A stretch of 64,000 nucleotides of DNA from Shewanella canadensis. GTDB taxonomy: Bacteria; Pseudomonadota; Gammaproteobacteria; Enterobacterales; Shewanellaceae. Shown here in pieces: positions 47,422-55,154 of the stretch (positions within the stretch are counted from its first letter, which is position 1; every line of letters starts with the position of its first letter). Below the pieces are notes generated by a model. The model did not search any database, was not told where the DNA came from, and was given only the letters and a program-made list of their open reading frames with translations. Position numbers and translations under genes: made by a program. Where the stretch lies: assembly GCF_003966225.1 (NCBI RefSeq), contig NZ_RXNU01000001.1, forward strand, positions 740,345 to 804,344, given 5' to 3'.

Positions 47422-47730
47422 TCAGTCCCGGCCCCTGTCGGGAAGTTCATTTTTTCCGGTTGCCCTATTTACCTTCAGCATCAAGATGAGAGCCAATGCT
47501 GTAGCAGACACCGAAACCACGATGCCGGTAATCACCATGGCATGCGGCACAGGGTCTGGCAAGACCTCCTCATTACGGGAAGACAGTGCCACCAGCACCA
47601 GAAATACGCCTGTACTCATCACATTGACAGCCAGTATCTTGCGCAGCAAATGAGCGTGAACGATCAAGGCGTTCAAGCCCAGAACGAACAAGCTCACACC
47701 AAGGAGCGCATAGAGGTAAACATAGCTCAT
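47422..47730 (-). CDS. mrpC: Mrp antiporter subunit C (NuoK-like)
   Basis: A 102-residue, three-helix protein of the NuoK/MrpC family. LYALLGVSLFVLGLNALIVH, LLRKILAVNVMSTGVFLVLV and PHAMVITGIVVSVSATALAL are the three helices; the last holds the MVITGIV motif usual for MrpC. Start overlaps the mrpB stop by 4 nt (ATGA). Confidence 0.9.
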   Translation of the reverse strand: MSYVYLYALLGVSLFVLGLNALIVHAHLLRKILAVNVMSTGVFLVLVALSSRNEEVLPDPVPHAMVITGIVVSVSATALALILMLKVNRATGKNELPDRGRD

Positions 47731-48383
47731 TTGTCTGCTCCCCCCGGTAGGCTACCCAGAAACATGGCCGCCAGCGTAGCACCGATAGACAGCGTAGCCG
47801 CCGCTTCGATCATCAATATCAGCTCTCTGGCCACAGGAGACGGATACTGTAAGAATTCACCTCCTATCAGAAGTAAACCCGTACCGGCCACGACAAACAT
47901 GCCCAAGCCCAAGATTAAAAGGAATCTCAACGGCAGTCCTGAGCATCTGTTGCCGATACGCCATCCGCAAAGCAGCAGCAATACACCCGCAGCCCCCAGC
48001 AGAGAACCGGCTTGAAAGGCTCCCCCCGGCGCGTCGGCGCCCACCCACAACAGATAACCGGCCACAAGAATCAGCACTGGAACCAGCTGACGTGACATGA
48101 TGTCAAGAACCAGCCCCGGGCTTGATTCGCGATAATCAGGTATGCCGCCGAGTGACCACACGCCAAGCAGAGCCACCAGCAACACTCCCATCTCCAGCAA
48201 AGTATCGTAGCCGCGAAAGTTGAGCAGCACCGCAGTCACTGGATTAGACACGCCAGCAACCTCCATGTTGTCGACCAGCATTTCTGGCAGACCTTCCACA
48301 GGTTCAGGCATAGATAATACGGTATAACCTAGACCCAGACAGAGCATCAGCAACAATGGCAACAACCAACGACTCCTCTCCAT
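47727..48383 (-). CDS. mrpB: MbhE-MrpB fused antiporter subunit
   Basis: A 218-residue protein combining two Mrp modules. Residues about 1-80 carry NPVTAVLLNFRGYDTLLEMG and ALLGVWSL, the MbhE-type segment that in classical Mrp is the C-terminal end of MrpA. Residues about 95-215 are MrpB (RQLVPVLILVAGYLLWVGADAPGGAFQAG, in part). Thus part of MrpA is attached to MrpB here. An upstream gap of 220 bases separates it from the MbhD-like gene. Confidence 0.85.
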   Translation of the reverse strand: MERSRWLLPLLLMLCLGLGYTVLSMPEPVEGLPEMLVDNMEVAGVSNPVTAVLLNFRGYDTLLEMGVLLVALLGVWSLGGIPDYRESSPGLVLDIMSRQLVPVLILVAGYLLWVGADAPGGAFQAGSLLGAAGVLLLLCGWRIGNRCSGLPLRFLLILGLGMFVVAGTGLLLIGGEFLQYPSPVARELILMIEAAATLSIGATLAAMFLGSLPGGADK

Positions 48384-48603
48384 ATCATCTCTCCTGGTTT
48401 ACCGTAGGGACAGTCTATCTTTCAAGCTTAAATTTCGTCCAATTTCAATGCTCTTACGTGCACGCCGCGAGCAATGTAGTCTCACGGCTTAAACAACTGG
48501 CTCGTAACACAACAATAAGAATATTGAGATGAACTGAAGGCTGCGATTATTGGTCGTTTTTAGTTCGAACTCATTAAGGTGATCAAGCATTTTTTGCTTA
48601 CCT
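48384..48603. other. A/T-richer gap interrupting the Mrp operon
   Basis: The only long spacer in an otherwise overlapping operon. It is visibly A/T-richer than the genes and contains AACTGGCTCGTAACAC, similar to ATTGGCTCGTGTAACA beside the decayed tRNA end at 42990. It may be the scar of an insertion or an internal promoter. Confidence 0.4.
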
Positions 48604-48927
48604 TTATTTTGGTTCCTCATTTGAATCATGTTGAATGTGTGACTGAACTTCCTCGCCGTCAGATGCTCCTATACTGATATCTTCGAGTCGCGCAAACGCG
48701 GCCAGCAACAGGGCACCAGTCAGGCCCGCACCAATGGCCGCTTCAGCCAGAGCGACATCCGGCGCATTGAGCCGCACCCAAGCTAATGCCATCAGCAGCC
48801 CAAAGCTGATAAATAGCACAATTGCCTTGAAAATATCCGGGCTTGCGAGTGCCAGCCAGGCCAGGCTGAATAAGCTCACTCCCAACAGGCCATCTAACAC
48901 CCAGTTAAGTATGGTCAACGCTTCCAC
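48604..48927 (-). CDS. DUF4040/MbhD-like antiporter subunit
   Basis: About 107 residues from GTG 48927 (VEALTILNWVLD), overlapping mrpG by 13 nt; the longer frame upstream is a shadow of mrpG. Helices: GLLGVSLFSLAWLALASPD, AIVLFISFGLLMALAWVRL, and the conserved NAPDVALAEAAIGAGLTGAL block that in classical Mrp belongs to the MrpA C-terminal half (MbhD). A charged tail ends SHIQHDSNEEPK. So MrpA is split into separate pieces in this operon. Confidence 0.8.
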   Translation of the reverse strand: MEALTILNWVLDGLLGVSLFSLAWLALASPDIFKAIVLFISFGLLMALAWVRLNAPDVALAEAAIGAGLTGALLLAAFARLEDISIGASDGEEVQSHIQHDSNEEPK

Positions 48928-49214
48928 GGCTTGATACCTCGCAGCAAAGCACGCCTTGCAATCAAATGGGAAATGCTGGCGCTGGCGAGCATCACCAATA
49001 CCCAAATCAGCAGTAGCTTGCCCACGGTAAACCAGTTTTGCACTTGAACGGCCAGCCCTGCGACCACCAGCCCCAAGCCCACGTTGTCAGCTTTGGTCAA
49101 GGCATGCAGGCGTGTATAGACATCAGGAAACCGCAATAGGCCCAGGGTGCCCGCCAGGAAGAACACGCCCCCGGCGATTAGCAAGGCGGAGGAGAGGAGA
49201 TCAATTGGCGTCAT
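48915..49214 (-). CDS. mrpG: Mrp antiporter subunit G
   Basis: A 99-residue protein starting MTPIDLL at 49214, where its ATG overlaps the end of mrpF by 14 nt. GGVFFLAGTLGLLRFPDVYTRLHALTKADNVG (shown in part) is the MrpG signature. Three helices. The first residues of the longer frame lie within mrpF. Confidence 0.9.
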   Translation of the reverse strand: MTPIDLLSSALLIAGGVFFLAGTLGLLRFPDVYTRLHALTKADNVGLGLVVAGLAVQVQNWFTVGKLLLIWVLVMLASASISHLIARRALLRGIKPWKR

Positions 49215-49479
49215 GCTTTGTCTCTCTAACCCGCCAGGCACGCCGGATAAAAGCTACCGCAGTTACCGCCGCAAGCAAGGCGAATACCAGTGCCACATCA
49301 CGTAGGGCCGGTTTGTCCGTCGCCTGAGCCAGCAATAACATTGCAGCCACTGATGTGGTGCCGAACAACTGTGCCGTCAACATGCGATCCGCGGCGGTGG
49401 GACCGCGCAACACCCGCCACATTCCGACAATGAGGTTCAGCAAGAGGAACAACGCCAGTGTGAAATATAGGGTTTGCAT
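49201..49479 (-). CDS. mrpF: Mrp antiporter subunit F
   Basis: A 92-residue, three-helix subunit. VLRGPTAADRMLTAQLFGT is the conserved MrpF loop, followed by DVALVFALLAAVTAVAF. It lies six bases after the universal stress protein gene and overlaps mrpG. Confidence 0.9.
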   Translation of the reverse strand: MQTLYFTLALFLLLNLIVGMWRVLRGPTAADRMLTAQLFGTTSVAAMLLLAQATDKPALRDVALVFALLAAVTAVAFIRRAWRVRETKHDAN

Positions 49480-49485
49480 ACGGAT

Positions 49486-50469
49486 TTAATCGTCCAATAT
49501 AACCGGCGTTTTAAAGCCTGGTGGTTTGATCGCGAGTACGGAGCAATCGATCTGATTCAGGATTGATTCCGCGGTATTGCCCATGATAAAGCCCGGTACA
49601 CCTGTACGGGCTACCGTTCCCATGACAACAAGATCTGCGTCGATATGCCTCGCCAGCGCCGGTATTTCTTTACGAGCCCCTCCCTTTACCAGATGCGTTC
49701 GGGGTTTAAGATAATACAAAGTATCCTGCCCCATATTGGCACTCACCTCGCACATCAGATCATCCAGATTTGCCTCATGTTGTCGCCTAACTTGCTCGAC
49801 ACAGGCGTTGACTTCTCTTTCCGACGTACTCATGAATGCCCCATGGCGCATGGATCCCTCTCCTAACACATTCCATGCATGCACGATATGCAGCTCGGCA
49901 GCCTCGGCCAGAGCCAGAAAACTGGCCATTTCGAGTACCTGACGGTTAAGTGCATGTCGTGATTCCATCTCTTGCTGTAGGTGGGTGTCATCGACATCTA
50001 CTGCGGCCAAGATGACCCGGTGGGCCTTTGGGGCCTGCGACTTGATTAACCAAACCGGACATGGACACTTGCGCAAGACATGCATATCGTCACTGCCAAA
50101 TAACCGTTCTAACCAATCCTGATATTCAGGTACTTTGATCACCAGATCGCGGCCGTTGCGCAGAACCTCACGTATGATCTCCAGGAAAGGCGTGCCAACC
50201 AATACCTTAGTTTCGATCTTAATCCGCTTAGCGAACGGCTCGACGAATGCCTCCAGCCGTTGTTTGTGGATACTGACCATCGCGGCCTGCAAATCGGCTA
50301 AGCCAGAGCCACCATCAGACATCCCAATACCCACAGTGACATATGGCGCCACGTCAACCACAGTTAAACAGGCCTGATTATTCTCGGCCAGTGTGACGGC
50401 ACGTTCCAGAGCTGATTCGCAGATTTTCACCGGTTCCAATACGCAAAGTATGTCTTTAAACCTCTTCAT
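49486..50469 (-). CDS. Tandem universal stress protein inside the Mrp operon
   Basis: A 327-residue protein with two UspA domains (about 1-140 and 145-310). Start MKRFKDIL at 50469 is set by AAAGGAG just upstream. The second domain carries the ATP-binding G-x2-G-x9-G-(S/T) motif region as ADLVVMGTVARTGVPGFIMGNTAESILN (in part); the first is less conserved there. UspE-like tandem proteins respond to stress and could sense nucleotide state for the antiporter. Embedding between mrpE and mrpF, with one-base and six-base gaps, suggests a dedicated function. Confidence 0.87.
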   Translation of the reverse strand: MKRFKDILCVLEPVKICESALERAVTLAENNQACLTVVDVAPYVTVGIGMSDGGSGLADLQAAMVSIHKQRLEAFVEPFAKRIKIETKVLVGTPFLEIIREVLRNGRDLVIKVPEYQDWLERLFGSDDMHVLRKCPCPVWLIKSQAPKAHRVILAAVDVDDTHLQQEMESRHALNRQVLEMASFLALAEAAELHIVHAWNVLGEGSMRHGAFMSTSEREVNACVEQVRRQHEANLDDLMCEVSANMGQDTLYYLKPRTHLVKGGARKEIPALARHIDADLVVMGTVARTGVPGFIMGNTAESILNQIDCSVLAIKPPGFKTPVILDD

Positions 50470-50470
50470 T

Positions 50471-51004
50471 TTATTCGTCTCCTTTAGCATCCTGCAGGGA
50501 TATATCGAACATTCTGGCAACTATTGTTTCTAACGTCATGAGTTCCGATAACACATTTTTTCGTGTGTCGAGTACATGAACTTTCAGACTGTTAGCTCCT
50601 AACTCGACACTCAATGTACCAGGTAGCAGGCTGACCGTATTAACCATGAATACCCGGGACATTCCCGGTGGCAGGCGTAAGGGGAAGTCAACTAGGTCCG
50701 GGGCTATGGGCATTTTGGGGTGAAATGCGCGCCACGCCACATCGGCACCGCCACGCAGCGAGTGCCAAATAAAAAACGGCACGAAGCGTACAGATCCAAC
50801 CACCGAACAGGAAAAAGGAGGCACCAGTACCATACTTATCAACGTAGCAATGAGCACTACCGGCGTACCAACCAGCCATGAGTTTACTGACCCCTCAGTG
50901 AGCATCCACCACATAAAGGTAAAAGCAACCGCACGAAACCATACCCTCCGGAAATGAATATTCATCAAATTGTTAAACCAGCCCTTACTAGATAGTCGAC
51001 TCAT
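50471..51004 (-). CDS. mrpE: Mrp antiporter subunit E
   Basis: A 177-residue subunit from ATG 51004, which overlaps the tiny gene before it; ATG 50965 (MNIHFRR) is an alternative. Two N-terminal helices (AVAFTFMWWMLTEGSVNSWL and VVLIATLISMVLVP) precede the soluble part with FFIWHSLRGGADVAWRAFHP and MVNTVSLLPGTLSVEL, both diagnostic of MrpE. It is the first recognisable Mrp gene of the operon. Confidence 0.87.
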   Translation of the reverse strand: MSRLSSKGWFNNLMNIHFRRVWFRAVAFTFMWWMLTEGSVNSWLVGTPVVLIATLISMVLVPPFSCSVVGSVRFVPFFIWHSLRGGADVAWRAFHPKMPIAPDLVDFPLRLPPGMSRVFMVNTVSLLPGTLSVELGANSLKVHVLDTRKNVLSELMTLETIVARMFDISLQDAKGDE

Positions 51005-51152
51005 TCCGTAGCCCCAAGAACCACTTCGCTGTCTCATGGGACACATCCATATACGGCGTCAATATCAGGGTTACTCCCGCCTTATCCAAACCAGCGACAT
51101 CACCCGATCTATGAGCCGCAAATTCACTAAATATGCCATGGAAAAAGCTCAT
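50988..51152 (-). CDS. 54-aa ORF coupled to mrpE
   Basis: A 54-residue frame (MSFFHGIFSEFAAHRSGDVA ... TPYMDVSHETAKWFLGLRNE) between the fragment at 51149 and mrpE. Its ATG overlaps the previous stop (ATGA) and its 3' end overlaps the mrpE start, so it is stitched into the operon by overlaps on both sides. It is soluble and I recognise no family. The overlap pattern is the main evidence that it is real. Confidence 0.55.
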   Translation of the reverse strand: MSFFHGIFSEFAAHRSGDVAGLDKAGVTLILTPYMDVSHETAKWFLGLRNESTI

Positions 51153-51274
51153 TTATCAGTATTGTTACTCTCATCGCGCCGGCGCAACAGCTTATCGGTC
51201 TCCACTAAAGTGTAGATGATGATTCCGCAGATTAGTACTATGCCTGGATGGTTAGCGTTGGACTCCACCAGCAA
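51149..51274 (-). pseudogene. Truncated membrane-helix gene at the operon head
   Basis: An open frame (41 residues) reads NHPGIVLICGIIIYTLVETD then KLLRRRDESNNTDK, one membrane helix with a basic cytoplasmic tail. Its stop overlaps the next ATG. At the 5' side it runs into the border of the 162-bp repeat (TCCACCAGCAA on plus), so the true start may have been replaced. TTG or GTG codons inside the junction could still start a shorter protein. Confidence 0.45.
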
Positions 51275-51425
51275 AGAAAGCAACGGGCTCTACTTGCAAA
51301 GCTAAATTATGAGAAGGCTGCTTCAATCTAGTTATACCTAGTTATTGATATAAGCAATATCAGGCTACATTTAGCTAGCGCAATCTAGATCAGTCCAGCG
51401 CTGTCGTGCAATTGTCAGCTCAGCA
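51264..51425 (+). repeat. 162-bp dispersed repeat, copy 2
   Basis: Same length and borders as 27668-27829 (TCCACCAGCAA to GCTCAGCA), with scattered substitutions. Its left border coincides with the cut 5' end of the small membrane gene. Confidence 0.75.
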
Positions 51426-52091
51426 TGATTAACCTCTCCACACCCCTTGAGCGTTGAATATCAACACGTTTCCTTACTTATCACATCATCGTAAGTTCTT
51501 GTTGGTTCAATGTAGCTCACGCTGAGCAGGTTTCTATATTCATAACGGCTGTTATCTGACTAAGGTTGAAGGCAAGGCTGGTATACCTTCCAGGTACAAA
51601 GCTTTTAGCCCTAGTCGCTTAAAACCGCGCGCCAAAAAGAAAGGCTGTGAGTAACAGTAAGCAGAGACTAGGGGCAAAGGTTATCTGTGGGTTTTGTCTT
51701 CGAAGTTATCGGTATGACAGGTGCATACCAGTTCCGATGGTATGGTTGTGGGGGCGTATAGCCCGAGTGATACCTGGGAAAGTTGACTATCAGAATGTTC
51801 CCGGTTAGGTAGATGGCTTTTGGTTCACTCATATTCGCTTCTAATATCGTAGACGTTGGTCGTTACAGAAATACTAGGATTAATTATTATCCAAATTTCG
51901 GGATATACCACATTTGCTGGTGGTTGGCTGTTATAAAGCTAAGTTATTAGGTGATTTGCACTTTGTAAACGAGAGCATGCTGTAGGGGGTTTTGACTAAC
52001 TACAGTAATTATTTCAGATAAGGCGAGTGAGTGTTTATTGGTGTGGAATGATAAGCAAATTTCAGACACAAACACCACATTTATCCATCCC
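51426..52091. other. Non-coding stretch, possibly structured
   Basis: About 665 bases without a gene. Several short inverted pieces and G-rich runs are visible (for example around 51600-51790), but no family of RNA is recognised. Confidence 0.3.
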
Positions 52092-52121
52092 TGGAATGCG
52101 GCATAAGTGTTCCAGACACAA

Positions 52122-52148
52122 AAAAGCCTGCACGAGGCAGGCTTTTTC
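52122..52148. terminator. Terminator of the tRNA-Ile2 3' flank
   Basis: AAAAAGCCTGC / GCAGGCTTTTT, identical to 42952-42978. It sits 13 nt beyond the CCA end of the tRNA fragment on the minus strand, as the natural tRNA terminator would. Confidence 0.8.
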
Positions 52149-52160
52149 GTTTAAAACTAT

Positions 52161-52202
52161 GGTGGCCCCTCCCAGACTCGAACTGGGGACCTGACGATTA
52201 TG
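52161..52202 (-). repeat. tRNA-Ile2(CAT) 3'-end fragment, integrase attachment site
   Basis: Minus strand: ATAATCGTCAGG, T arm, AGGGGCCACCA; a few more tRNA-like bases (GACTC) continue to about 52207. It is followed by its own terminator, so it looks like the displaced end of the original tRNA gene. The integrase gene starts 175 bp away. Direct repeat of 35343-35384. Confidence 0.8.
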
Positions 52203-52376
52203 AGTCTGAATTTTCACTAAACTCCAGTGAACCACAATGTACTTCAATACGCCATTCTTGATGTTTAACTATATGATTTTTAGTTGTTTAAATTTACTGC
52301 TCTTGTTCATTGTTATTCATTGCGTATCTTGGTTATACTCTTAATCTGCTACATATTTGCTACACAGGATTGAGTT

Positions 52377-53612
52377 ATGGCTATTTTGTCAAAAATTAAT
52401 GCGACCTCGATAAAGAGTTTAGCTGTTGAGGATAAGCGGCTCAACGATACCGAGATTAAAGGCTTTCATGCACGAATTTCAGCTAAAGGGGCTATCTCGT
52501 ATTACCTCTTTTACCGTCACAATGGAAAGCAAGTAAATTACCTTTTGGGTAAGGGGAGTTCAATCACCCCAACTCAGGCTCGTGATATGGCAAAATCACA
52601 AGCTGGTAAAGTTGCATCGGGTATTAATGTTCAGTCAGACAAGAAAGTCGCCAAAGCAAAAGAGCTAGCCAAAAAGTTTAACAAGTTTTCAGTCTATGTC
52701 GAAGAGAAGTATCACCCTTGGCTCATCGCCAACAGCACTCGAACAGCAGATCAAATCAAAAGTGTCTTACTCAACAATTTTAAAGAACTCGCTGATATGC
52801 AGTTATCAGAGATTTCGGCATGGCACATTGAGCAATGGCGCTCTAAAGCCAAAAAGCTCAATAAAGCTGAAGCAACGATCAACTATAACGTGAACACGTT
52901 AAAAGGGGCTTTGAGTCGAGCTGTTGAGTGGGGAATCATAGACTCTCATGAATTAGGGAAAGTGAAGGCTTATAAGCTTGATAACAATAGAACTCGCTAC
53001 CTAGACCCATTAGAAGAGAAAGCCCTGTTAAGCACACTGACTGAACGTGACAAGCTTATAAAGTCAAAGCGTTTGAGTGCTAATGAGCACAGGTTAAAGC
53101 GTGGTTATCCTCAGCAACCATCTCTTAGTCACCATGCTTATGCCGATCACATCGAGCCAATAGTCATCCTTGCGATGAATACAGGTATGCGAAGAGGGGA
53201 GATCTTATCGCTCAAGTGGTCGAATATAGATTTTTCAATAAAAGTGCTAACGATTAAAGGCGAATCAGCTAAGTCTGGTAAAACTAGGCATATCCCTCTA
53301 AACAACGCTGCTTTCAATGTACTGACCAAATGGCGTGAGCAAAACGCGTTTACAACTTTTGTATTTGAAGGCAGCGAAGGGAAGGCGCTAACCGATTTTA
53401 AAAAAGGTTTTTCTAAGGTAGTTGCTGATGCAGAGTTACAGGACTTTCATTTTCATGATTTAAGGCATCACTTTGCGAGCCAATTAGTGATGAAGAGTGT
53501 TGATTTAAATACGGTGAGAGAGTTACTTGGTCATGCTGATATGACGATGACTTTAAGGTATGCTCATTTAGCACCAGAACATAAAGCGGCAGCGGTAAAC
53601 CTGATTGGTTAA
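52377..53612 (+). CDS. Tyrosine-type integrase (P4-like)
   Basis: A 411-residue site-specific recombinase. N-terminal about 80 residues are an arm-binding/DUF4102-like region (GFHARISAKGAISYYLFYRHNG), the middle is a SAM-like core-binding domain (about 105-190), and the catalytic domain shows TGMRRGEILSLKWSNID (first Arg), HDLRHHFASQ (H-x2-R), LGHADMTMTLRYAH (His and the nucleophile Tyr). All catalytic residues are present. It lies 175 bp from the tRNA fragment at 52161, the classic position for an element that inserts at a tRNA 3' end. Upstream GCTACA-type repeats near 52350 may be arm sites. Confidence 0.92.
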   Translation: MAILSKINATSIKSLAVEDKRLNDTEIKGFHARISAKGAISYYLFYRHNGKQVNYLLGKGSSITPTQARDMAKSQAGKVASGINVQSDKKVAKAKELAKKFNKFSVYVEEKYHPWLIANSTRTADQIKSVLLNNFKELADMQLSEISAWHIEQWRSKAKKLNKAEATINYNVNTLKGALSRAVEWGIIDSHELGKVKAYKLDNNRTRYLDPLEEKALLSTLTERDKLIKSKRLSANEHRLKRGYPQQPSLSHHAYADHIEPIVILAMNTGMRRGEILSLKWSNIDFSIKVLTIKGESAKSGKTRHIPLNNAAFNVLTKWREQNAFTTFVFEGSEGKALTDFKKGFSKVVADAELQDFHFHDLRHHFASQLVMKSVDLNTVRELLGHADMTMTLRYAHLAPEHKAAAVNLIG

Positions 53613-53630
53613 TACAAGTAAGGGAACGAC

Positions 53631-54524
53631 TTGAAAGCATATTATCGATTATCAGAATTGAATGAAACTTGTGGACTGTCTGATGCGGATATTCAGTATT
53701 TAAACACAGATACCGAAGTATCATTTTGCCTATACTGCAAATCAACAGATGTGCTTATTGGCGGTTGGGTAAAGGGCAAGTTTAGCTGTTTCGGCCAAGC
53801 GAAGTATGCAGGGCTTATTTCAATGACCAAAAATCAGCAAACTGAGTTGTTTGAAAAAAGCAAAATATATGTCGGCAGTTCGACCATATTACAACAAAAC
53901 AAAATTTCCCATTATTCCACCGACTACCCGTTCACTGTTGAAATGCCAAATACCGTTATTGAAAAGTGGTTAGCTACTCCTTTTGATAAGATCCCCTTCG
54001 AATTCATGCCTTTTTACTTTTACCCTCAAGAGCGTACAAGCATGTTAAAAGAGTTTGAAAACATGTGTAAGGGCGTAGCAAGTAGCATGGATACATCAAC
54101 CCCCTATGAGCCACCAAAGCCTCTCAAGAAAGAGCTATTTCATCATAGCCATAGCTTTACGCTAGACGATGCCTGCATCACTTCAGAAGAGCTTAAGAAA
54201 GCTAATAGCTATTTTTCTCGCAATATTCTGAGCAATTTAGAAGATGATGAGCCAAAACAGCTCGTGAATTCAACTCAAAAAAATAGCCGCCCTATAGACC
54301 TTTTATTGCAGACGATGCTTAAGCAATACCCTGATGAACAAGCAAATCAGATTTGGAATAAGCTAGGTGAAGATATTTTGAATGAGCCTAGATTGTTTGA
54401 TACTGATGAGATTATAGATGAAATTGGCAGTGATACTTTGTACTGGTATGACATAAAGTCAGATCTTAAACAGATGAAGAAAAAGAGCTTTTATAATTTA
54501 ATTAGGGAATTGAAAAAAACTTAG
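53631..54524 (+). CDS. Unknown 297-aa protein of the element
   Basis: Start TTG 53631 with AAGGGA 5 nt upstream, 18 bp after the integrase stop. The protein is soluble and acidic, with a compact first part (residues 1-150; a Cys pair FCLYCKS near 34-40) and a helical, Gln/Lys-rich second part (DLLLQTMLKQYPDEQANQIW). I recognise no family. Position between integrase and AlpA-like regulator is common for cargo or accessory replication genes of P4-like satellites. Confidence 0.65.
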   Translation: MKAYYRLSELNETCGLSDADIQYLNTDTEVSFCLYCKSTDVLIGGWVKGKFSCFGQAKYAGLISMTKNQQTELFEKSKIYVGSSTILQQNKISHYSTDYPFTVEMPNTVIEKWLATPFDKIPFEFMPFYFYPQERTSMLKEFENMCKGVASSMDTSTPYEPPKPLKKELFHHSHSFTLDDACITSEELKKANSYFSRNILSNLEDDEPKQLVNSTQKNSRPIDLLLQTMLKQYPDEQANQIWNKLGEDILNEPRLFDTDEIIDEIGSDTLYWYDIKSDLKQMKKKSFYNLIRELKKT

Positions 54525-54606
54525 TCCTAGCACTCCTAGAAGGACTCCTAGGACTCAAAACGCCTTTTATTGTCCTCCATGTACTTAGAAATACATGGAG
54601 GCATAC

Positions 54607-54864
54607 ATGCCAACAGCAATACCAACAGCAGAAACCAAACGCGCACTATCAGAAATAGAAACTGCCGAATATATCGGTATGAGTCGCTCTTTCCTACGTC
54701 AGTCACGTATGGAGGGAAATCGAGAAAATAGAACCCCAGCTCCACCATTTATCAAAATTGGTCGTGCAGTTCGTTACCTAAAGGAAGATTTAGACCAGTG
54801 GCTTGATAGCTTCTACCGCATGGATCACCTAGGTCAGAGTGACGTAGGGGGTAAACATGCCTGA
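54607..54864 (+). CDS. AlpA/Xis-like DNA-binding protein
   Basis: An 85-residue helix-turn-helix protein. ATG 54607 follows GGAGG at 6 nt; the upstream ATG is inside that site. SEIETAEYIGMSRSFLRQSR is the HTH and PPFIKIGRAVRYLKEDLDQWL the wing typical of the MerR-like AlpA/excisionase group, which regulates integrase or acts in excision. Its stop overlaps the next start by 8 nt. Confidence 0.82.
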   Translation: MPTAIPTAETKRALSEIETAEYIGMSRSFLRQSRMEGNRENRTPAPPFIKIGRAVRYLKEDLDQWLDSFYRMDHLGQSDVGGKHA

Positions 54865-55153
54865 GCTAACGAAAGAGCAGCAGCGTTTACTCATTTGGTT
54901 ATCATTACCAAGTACTCATTTTGAAATCTGTCGTGAGCTTGGTTCCTCCTACCGAAAAATGAATGGCTTAGAGAGCTATGTGGATTGGTTAGGTGATCGA
55001 TATAAATTCGATAAGAGAACACTTCAAAGGCTTATTGATACAGGTTTTGTTACCAGTGAGTTTCTCTATCCATTTGGAATCAAGTATGAGCGTTATTACG
55101 TGACCGAAGAGGGTCGAGCATGTATTCATGAGATTAGGTTTGGAGCCTCTTAG
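54857..55153 (+). CDS. Unknown 98-aa protein
   Basis: A 98-residue protein overlapping the AlpA-like gene by 8 nt. It looks like a winged-helix: KEQQRLLIWLSLPSTHFEIC and TLQRLIDTGFVTSEF, then KYERYYVTEEGRACIHEI, where 'YxxTxxGR' is the usual end of a wing. It could be a small regulator. It runs directly into the replication gene. Confidence 0.6.
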   Translation: MPELTKEQQRLLIWLSLPSTHFEICRELGSSYRKMNGLESYVDWLGDRYKFDKRTLQRLIDTGFVTSEFLYPFGIKYERYYVTEEGRACIHEIRFGAS

Positions 55154-55154
55154 C

